Source: Anastrepha obliqua
Taxonomy: Eukaryota; Arthropoda; Insecta; Diptera; Tephritidae
Assembly: GCF_027943255.1 (NCBI RefSeq)
Contig: NC_072892.1
Coordinates: 121,599,792 to 121,663,791, forward strand
Length of the DNA: 64,000 nt
Reading direction: 5' to 3'
Positions 57,914 through 64,000 of the stretch are shown here, piece after piece. The number at the start of each line of letters is the position of its first letter. Positions within the stretch are counted from its first letter, which is position 1. Below the pieces are notes generated by a model. It did no database searches. It was not told where the DNA came from and saw nothing but the letters and a program-made list of their open reading frames with translations. The position numbers and the translations under genes are program-made.

Positions 57914-58015
57914 CTGGCGATGATGGACCCGGGCTGTTGCTCAAGCTATCTGTGGACGGAAGTTTTGGCAATAGAACTTTTGAAGATGTACGCCGCATAA
58001 ACTTGAAATCAAAAG
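57914..58015 (-). CDS. ORP8: ORP5/8-like protein, exon A (N-terminal region)
   Basis: A 102-nt exon: two bases finishing a codon, 33 codons FDFKFMRRTSSKVLLPKLPS-TDSLSNSPGPSSP, and one base (G) carried into exon B. The acceptor is ...CGCTTTCGCAG (AG at 58017-58016) and the donor GTGATT (GT at 57913-57912). The segment is rich in Ser, Pro and basic residues, with no domain, as expected for the N-terminus of ORP5/8. Because it starts mid-codon there must be an upstream exon, not found between 58 and 64 kb. The Met in FKFMRR could also start a shorter isoform. Identification rests on phase, order and its non-repetitive, protein-like character. Confidence 0.75.
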
Positions 58016-59330
58016 CTGCGAAAGCGTTTCAAACATAAATATTTAGAGATTAATTTAATTAAACAACAGCAACAACAACTACAACAACAAAGAATATTCA
58101 TAACAATTATTGCCAACGAGATTCTTAAAAAGGCGTACATTTGTACATAAGCATTTTTTTTATCATATTCTATATGTATACTAAAAATATAATTTTAGAT
58201 TAAAAAAATAAAAGAAATTAAATTAAAAAAATGATGGTTACTTTTATTACAAAGTTCAATATGAAAATAAGTATGTACCTACATTTGCACATAGTAAAAA
58301 TTTTGATAGAATAATAAAAAATGAATATCACACAAGAAAAGGCGTTCTGGTACTAAGGAATAAGATAAAGGGGAAATCATTTCAAATTCAGCTGCAATGT
58401 AGTTTTTATAAGTAAATATGTTTGTGTCGAGGGTGGTGTCACATATCTGGAATTGTGTCGTTTTCATATTCGCTGGTTCAATGTCACACTGCAATAAAGC
58501 AATAAAAAAATATTGCATAGAAACGATTCCTAAAACTCTTAATAACTGCAGCCTCATAAATTTTGATGGGAGTAGTTAAAACAAACATTGTACAGCCCGC
58601 GAAAAAAGATATCAACTCAGCATTTTGACCAGTATTGACTATTTTGTAGTTTTTTTTTTATTTTTAGTATTTTTTTTTATGAAAGTAAAGCTCGTTGGAA
58701 AATTGTTCATCAAAAGTTGGGAAAATTTTCAACAAGTTTTCTAACTTTTTAATCACATAAAAAACAACGAATTTTGGGTACGCAGTTTTATATTCCATAA
58801 AATTTTAGTATATAAAAATTAAGCTGAAAATTGCTACAAAATCCCGTTAATTTTTTATAATTCATTTCCTTAACAGACGCACGAAATTTTGCAGAAAAAA
58901 AGCAACACCTTCAAATGTGAAAAGTGATCAAAAGTCAACAAGCAGACAATCAATTCTCGGAATGTAAAATGTCCTTCATACACTACTTTACAGAGCTTAC
59001 ACTAATCTTAGTGTGGATTAATTTTAAAATTAGGACAAATATCAAATACATGAGCTAAGATAAAGCACTAGTGATGTGAAGCAGTGAAAAAATGAAATTT
59101 AATAGGATATACAAATTTTTTTTTGTTTTTTAATTCTGATTAAAAATTTTGAAATTTTGATGAAAGTTTGCCGAATTTGTATGAATCCCGCATAAAGTTC
59201 GAAACTCTGATCTATATTATCTTTATTTTTATAAAAAAATTATGTTAATTAAAAAATAAGTAAATAACTGGTGAAAGCTTGTCAAAATGTAGAGATGCTA
59301 TATATTTTGTCGCAGTCTGTATATACGATC
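58016..59330. other. Intronic DNA upstream of exon A
   Basis: It contains a CAACAACAAC-type microsatellite near 58063-58090. A foldback-like AT stretch at about 58600-59330 weakly resembles the 26605 MITE family (AAAGTTCGAAACTCTGATC, then a long AT arm). No exon was found. Confidence 0.4.
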
Positions 59331-59334
59331 GCGG

Positions 59335-60300
59335 TTCAATAAGTACCCTCGCTTGATGACAGAGCATCGTGTGCTGCCATCTATCAACTGACAACGAAAC
59401 ATATTTCAGACTGATTGATAGGTTAGTTTGGATTCGGCAGCTATTCGAGTGCTTCGACGTGTTTCGCTAAAATGGAAAAAGAGCAGTATCGTTCGGTAAT
59501 TCGTTTTTTTTTTTTTTGGATGGGAAAAAATGCGAGGAGATAAAAGCAAGGTTAGATGCTGTCTATAGGGATGCTTCGCCATCTATGGCCACAGTTAGAT
59601 ATTGGTTCAATGAATTTAATCGTGGGCGAACATTCGTTTTTGATGAGAAGCGACCAGGTCGGCCGGCAGACGTGGTTAGTGAGGAAATCATTCAAAAAGC
59701 CCACGACATGATTATCGCTGATCAACGAACGAAAGTGCGCAAAGTAACAGAGGTCATTGGTGTGTCGACCGGTAGGTAGGTAGGTAAAATGGCAAGAGTG
59801 CCACAGGTTCACTTTAAGTAGCACTTACGTTCCGTTTTGAATGTTTGGGAAGAGAAAACCTTCTACAGTCATCCAGTGCTGTTGAATTAGTTTAAAGGAG
59901 ACCGAAATGCTGGCTGATTTAGAGAAGACCCCCGCTCCCACTCCAGATTCCATCTGGGATCCGTTGGCGACTCTCCCCTCCTTCCAGTCTTGCCTGCTCG
60001 GAAAGATAACCCTAGCACAACCCTCAAATCCCAGTTTGTGGATGGAGAGATTAGTGCGAAGTACAGAGAAGGAAGAGGAGAGACAAAACTCCTGAGACAA
60101 AACTCCTGTCGACCGGACCGGCAATTAATATTTTTTTATGATAAGTTGGCGATGGATGCTGCTTTTGCTCAAAGGCAACAACAAGTGGATGCGGCTGTTA
60201 ACTTCGAAGCAGTGTTTGGAGAAATTTAAGCGAGGTCCGAAGGAATTTTTGCATCGAGTTGTTACCGTTGATGAAACCTGGAAAGGTTATGGGGCCTATT
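59335..60300 (+). mobile_element. Mariner element, N-terminal half, split by a non-LTR insertion
   Basis: A terminal-repeat-like GCGGTTCAATAAGTACCC lies at about 59333. The plus strand then encodes MEKEQYRSVIRFFF (59473), DGKKCEEIKARLDAVYRDAS, PSMATVRYWFNEFNRGRTFV and RTKVRKVTEVIGVSTG (two helix-turn-helix motifs). After the insertion the frame resumes as AINIFFYDKLAM and, further on, FKRGPKEFLHRVVTVDETWK, the first catalytic Asp (V-D-E-T-W). It is then truncated at the R1-like fragment at 60300. Confidence 0.85.
59773..60106 (-). mobile_element. Non-LTR retrotransposon insertion with internal deletion
   Basis: 334 bp bounded by a perfect 10-bp duplication TGTCGACCGG (59763-59772 and 60107-60116). 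The minus strand encodes NGSQMESGVGAGVFSKSASI-SVSFKL, the beginning of RNase H, then passes directly to a short UTR and a CCTACCTACC tail at the left end. The RNase H end, zinc knuckle and stop are deleted. This suggests the source RNA was already deleted or template switching occurred. Confidence 0.87.
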
Positions 60301-60830
60301 TATCGGGATGCAAACGGCGTGTCTCCGCTTCAGAAGAGTAAGGGCTAAACTGGAAGAGAGCCTTGGCAGCAGCATCACGCCCGAGAACTTAGTGCCACTG
60401 ATGTTGAAGAGGCAGGACAATTAGAGCAAAGCCCAGCACATGGCTCGTGAGGCAGCAAACCTATCCAGAGATGAAAACGCAGGTAACCTGACGATACCAC
60501 TATTAGAAACTAACTTTTCTATGGTAACGAACACGGACATGGGGGGTGGGGGCGTATAGATCCGACAGGGATGGTTCTCTTCAGATATTACTCAACAGTG
60601 GTGGTAATAGGCAGAAGCAGCTTGTGACATTTTGCACCAGAACAGTAACTGACGTTGAGTGTAACGCTCAAACCGCCTGCCGACGAAATACTTGACGGTA
60701 GTACCGGGGGGATCGGTACTTTGACGGCAGGAGCTTTAGTTCGGGTTAAAGTCCCTCACTGACGGGGTAAGGCTTTCGGTGCTTCCTCCTCATAAAACAA
60801 AAACAAAAACAGTGGAGGTAATTTAATCAG
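60301..60830 (+). mobile_element. R1-like non-LTR C-terminus and 3' UTR
   Basis: The plus strand reads RVRAKLEESLGSSITPENLV and PLMLKRQDN, resembling the R1-clade C-terminal block (I-T-P-E-N-x-V-x-L-M-L). A long UTR follows, with GGTAGTACCGGGGGGATCGG and CTTCCTCCTCATAAAAC, and a CAAAAACAAAAAC tail at about 60798-60812. It is 5'-truncated and joined to the mariner. Confidence 0.65.
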
Positions 60831-61683
60831 TACTAGACATAATTACAGGCAGGATTTGCTCTAAAACTCAAGCTTGCGATAAATCTGATCATATTTGGTT
60901 AGCTACTGAATTAATTTGTTTTATTTGAATTCGTAACTTTCTAAAGGCCTTTAAAATTGTAACCTTAAACCCTTTAAAACAAAGAAATATAAATTCCATA
61001 AAATATTATCAAACCTTTTCGGTTAATTGTGAGAAGAATGCAAAAATGATAGATAACCACAGTTTAAAAACAGAACGCTACTGTTTGAAATGCACCCGAG
61101 GGAATGTGTACAAAAACGACTTTTGGAAGCATGAAGTCAATATGTTTAAATTTTCATTGGTGATCGTGGAAGAGTCTTTTTTCTTGTTGTTTTCTTATGC
61201 GATTCGTACAGTTTTTTCTTCGCTTTGCTTTTGGTCACTTAACCTAATACCTAAACCTAAAAATATTGTTGTGAAAGCATGCAGCATTCTGCAATATTTA
61301 ATTTTTAGACAACATTTAAGGCAAAATACTGAAATGTAAACATATTTCGTCACATGATTGGATACCACAAAAATTCGTAATAATTATTCGTCATTTTTGG
61401 AAGTACGCATTCGATAACGCCAAAAAGTTATCCATCACACCAAAAATTCAGAGAGTAAAGTGAGAGTTGAATGCTGGAGAGACGATCATTTTAAACTCAA
61501 GAAATTTTAGCTAGCAAAAATTATCGTTGACAAAAATATATGATCAGAAGGCATAACACTAAATTTTTTGTAATTTTTTTTTTTTTTCGTGGAATCTGGT
61601 CTTTCTTTACACTTCTGCCTGCTGTCTTATTTGTGCCGGTTTGCAATTTGCAGTTTATAGTCAGAAATAAAGTATGTATACTA

Positions 61684-61850
61684 GGGCGGGTCGACTTAAA
61701 AATCGCTCATTGCTCTGTGAAAATCGTATTCTAGGGATCAAAATAAAAAACTTTGCCGAAGGAACCATACCTCTAAAACGAATTCTGATGTCCCCCAATT
61801 TGGGGGGGACCGGTCTTTGCAAGTAATGGTAAATTTTGCTTTGATTAACT
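61684..61850 (+). repeat. Conserved-looking dispersed repeat
   Basis: It contains GGGCGGGTCGACTTAAAAAT, CGCTCATTGCTCTGTGAAAA, AACTTTGCCGAAGGAACCAT and CCCCCAATTTGGGGGGGACC. From memory, very similar sequence is widespread in insect genomes as a repetitive element; that is not checked here. No ORF. Confidence 0.5.
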
Positions 61851-61949
61851 TTTTAATTATTTCTTCTCTTTGGGATAAAAACTATTCGTTTCCAATCTTA
61901 ATTTGGATTATTAGCTGGTGATCATGGTGAGAAGATTTAATGATCAAAA

Positions 61950-62340
61950 TCAGACTGTTAGCCGGATCTCAGCGAGTTTGATGGAATCAGCTAAACGTAA
62001 CTGGGGTCATGACAACGTTTTTTTTACGAAAATAGCGAGATTGTGTTGGTGATGAACTCATATTGCTGTCATTGCCGTCTGAACCACAACTGATTGGACG
62101 AGTGTGTGAATGAGCGGACAGAATTTTGCTTCTCCTTAACAGACCGTTATTCAGCTTTGGGCGAATTCGACAGAATCAGCTGACGGGCTGGCGTCACTTG
62201 GAAAGTGTTTACAAAAAAGTTATATTGTGTTGGTAATATACAAAAAAATCAACCAATGACAGACTTCGTTGCCATCTGATTGGACGAGTGTGCTCAATGT
62301 GTGAAATGATCGTGCAATATTCGGCTACCGAATCTCCCAA
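61950..62340 (+). repeat. Dispersed repeat family, tandem pair (copies 3 and 4)
   Basis: Two diverged copies of about 190 bp head to tail (about 61950-62135 and 62145-62340) share CAGACTGTTAGCCGGATCTC / CAGACCGTTATTCAGCTTTG starts, GATTGGACGAGTGTGTGAAT / GATTGGACGAGTGTGCTCAA and the TTGTGTTGGT segment. They are related to 25385-25510 and 48695-48900. Confidence 0.7.
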
Positions 62341-63443
62341 GTAACGTGGCAGCCGATGGTCCCCTCACAATTTTCTTTTTCACCATAGTTAAAGAGCAGA
62401 CCTTGTAAATCTGTCATTCTTGGCTGAACTATTTTGGTATCGAACATAAGTAATGAAAAGCAGGTATAATGAAAATGTAAAAAAAATGCTGGATGACCGG
62501 TTAGGCCGAAGATTTTCTTTTCTGTGAATTTTTTTTGGGAGATACGGACTTTTTTTCACAACAACGCCCATTATCCTTAAAATTTTCTATCTTTTTCGAA
62601 TAGTTGGGTATTTGTAATTTTTTTTTATTAAATAATCGCGGTTTTAAAGGCATAAACAAGTGCGAGGTGAATTTGCAAACTACTTAAGATAATCACCTCA
62701 ACCTGTAAATACTCTATTCATCCAGCAAGCATTTCATATTCATGTCTTTGTATGTACACGCGTATATGTATTTGTAAAACCAACATTTCGCCTGCATAAC
62801 AAAAACCCAACTTGAGCACGAAGAACCTGCAATAAAGCCATAATCACTTACATTTAGCGCATACGACAGCCCGTCTAAAACAAAACAAAGCTTTCAGCAA
62901 TGCACAGTTACAAAGACTAAAGTGCGATAAAACCCAGTAACCCGAGCAATGTGCCACTAAAGGCATAAGAAACTCTGCCAGCGTCTGTTGTTTTGCGCAT
63001 ATGACAATTGAGAACATTCGTAGACCCTCCCCTCCCTTCACTAGTGCGAGTAGCAACAATGTCCCGCTGTTGTGTTGTGAATTTTGTGACGCCTGCTTGT
63101 CCGCCAGCCGGCTTGGGGTATAATTTTCCAGCTGTTGTGCACAATTCATAGCCTAATTAAAAGCAACCCGCTCCACTCTTATGCACCACTTCAGTGCACA
63201 CGCAGACGCACTCACACAGCATGACTGGAGATAATACGAGTACTTCTGATGGACGCACACGGGTGATATTGTATTAAGGCGCCATAAAGCGGGCGTTGGA
63301 TAACAATGACTAAGGAAAGGGGAATAGTAGTAGAAATTAAGAAATTTTAGTTACTATGAGTATCACATCAAGCGGGTGTGTTAAGTAAAATATTGCTACT
63401 ACTTGGCTCTTTCCCCACAACTCCCTCCTATCCGCAGTGTATT
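62341..63443. other. Unassigned DNA
   Basis: No recognised gene or element. Minus-strand open frames at 62844-63149 show no motif or convincing splice context. Confidence 0.4.
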
Positions 63444-63553
63444 CCTGTATGGTATTGGCGCCTTTTTTGTACATTTGTACAAATAAATACGCACGTGTCC
63501 TGTATGGTATTGGCGCCTTTTTTGTACATTTGTACAAATAAATACGCACGTGT
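63444..63553 (+). repeat. Exact 55-bp tandem duplication
   Basis: Two identical units (63444-63498 and 63499-63553) begin CCTGTATGGTATTGGCGCCT, contain the near-palindrome TTTGTACATTTGTACAAA and end GCACGTGT. Identity over 110 bp indicates a very recent duplication or an assembly artefact. Confidence 0.9.
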
Positions 63554-64000
63554 ACGAATTAAAATCGCTTTGCAATTGACTACAGAAATATAAGGAAACT
63601 GCATTCTCACTTCTGCTGAATGCAAAATAGTATAAGGCATGCAATAGAATTAATGAGTGAGTGGATTGCATTAGCAAATAAGAATAGGTTTATTTTCATT
63701 GTTTTTCCGAATACAGGCAAACATTAAAGGTAAAAGCGAGAGTAAGCTACGTACACGTGAGTTGTTTGCTGATGGGCGATAACGAAATGTTAGCTATGGA
63801 TTAACTTGACTCGTGCGTCAATAAAGCTGTCAGTGTAATTGTGATATATGAAGGGGCAAAAGCTGTTTAAATAATTGCAAATTAAATAATTACTTCGTAA
63901 ATTAAATACTTACTTCCATTATGCATTTTAAAAGGAGAGATAGTGGAGCCTACTAGCATTTAATTTTAATACGCAAACTACGTCTAAGGAGTTCAGATCG
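63554..64000. other. Unassigned DNA at the right edge
   Basis: AT-rich; nothing recognised. Confidence 0.4.

Noticed and set aside
57914..58015. Reading exon A in the frame starting MFETLSQLLIS
   Set aside because: That frame does not connect to exon B in phase. The frame with FDFKFMRRTSSK joins through good splice sites.
62844..63149. 101-codon minus-strand frame considered as the exon upstream of exon A
   Set aside because: No donor giving the required phase at a sensible place and no ORP-like sequence.
63444..63553. CRISPR-like direct repeats
   Set aside because: Only two adjacent units without spacers, in a eukaryotic genome.

Overview
The window looks like nuclear DNA of a higher (brachyceran) fly, most likely a tephritid fruit fly or a relative. 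It is AT-rich, with short exons in long introns and dense transposon debris. The conserved exons read clearly as insect protein. The organism call is inference.

One host gene is recognisable. It is a minus-strand oxysterol-binding-protein-related protein of the ORP5/ORP8 type (the Drosophila counterpart is, I believe, CG42668). Six exons can be placed from splice sites, reading phase and family resemblance: A 57914-58015, B 33206-33264, C 21659-21805, D 15047-15278, E 13238-13471 and F about 8985-9475. A to E join in one frame through GT/AG introns of about 24.6, 11.4, 6.4 and 1.6 kb; F follows after about 3.8 kb. Exons C-E encode the PH domain and F encodes a low-complexity linker. The 5' start lies upstream of exon A and was not identified. 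The lipid-transfer (ORD) domain and C-terminal membrane anchor should lie beyond the left edge. Nearly everything else is intron.

The introns hold a multi-layered collection of mobile elements. These include mariner and other IS630-Tc1-mariner (ITm) elements, many of them internally deleted; Tc1-like elements; a piggyBac-like mini-element; and a 2.5 kb element with perfect 31-bp ends and a DDE-type transposase of a poorly characterised, possibly Sola-like, class. There are also fragments of R1/Jockey-like and RTE-like non-LTR retrotransposons, several palindromic MITEs, and at least six copies of a tRNA-derived SINE. Nested insertions with target-site duplications give relative ages: SINE into RTE at 23.5 kb, SINE into mariner MITE at 11.3 kb, ITm element into non-LTR at 17.3 kb, non-LTR into mariner at 59.8 kb, and non-LTR into a foldback MITE at 43.8 kb.

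No rRNA, free-standing tRNA, CRISPR array or bacterial-type operon was seen. The most interesting items are the SINE family, the 2.5 kb transposon with its repeated 12-bp terminal motif, and the multi-copy MITE families defined here by comparing copies within the window.
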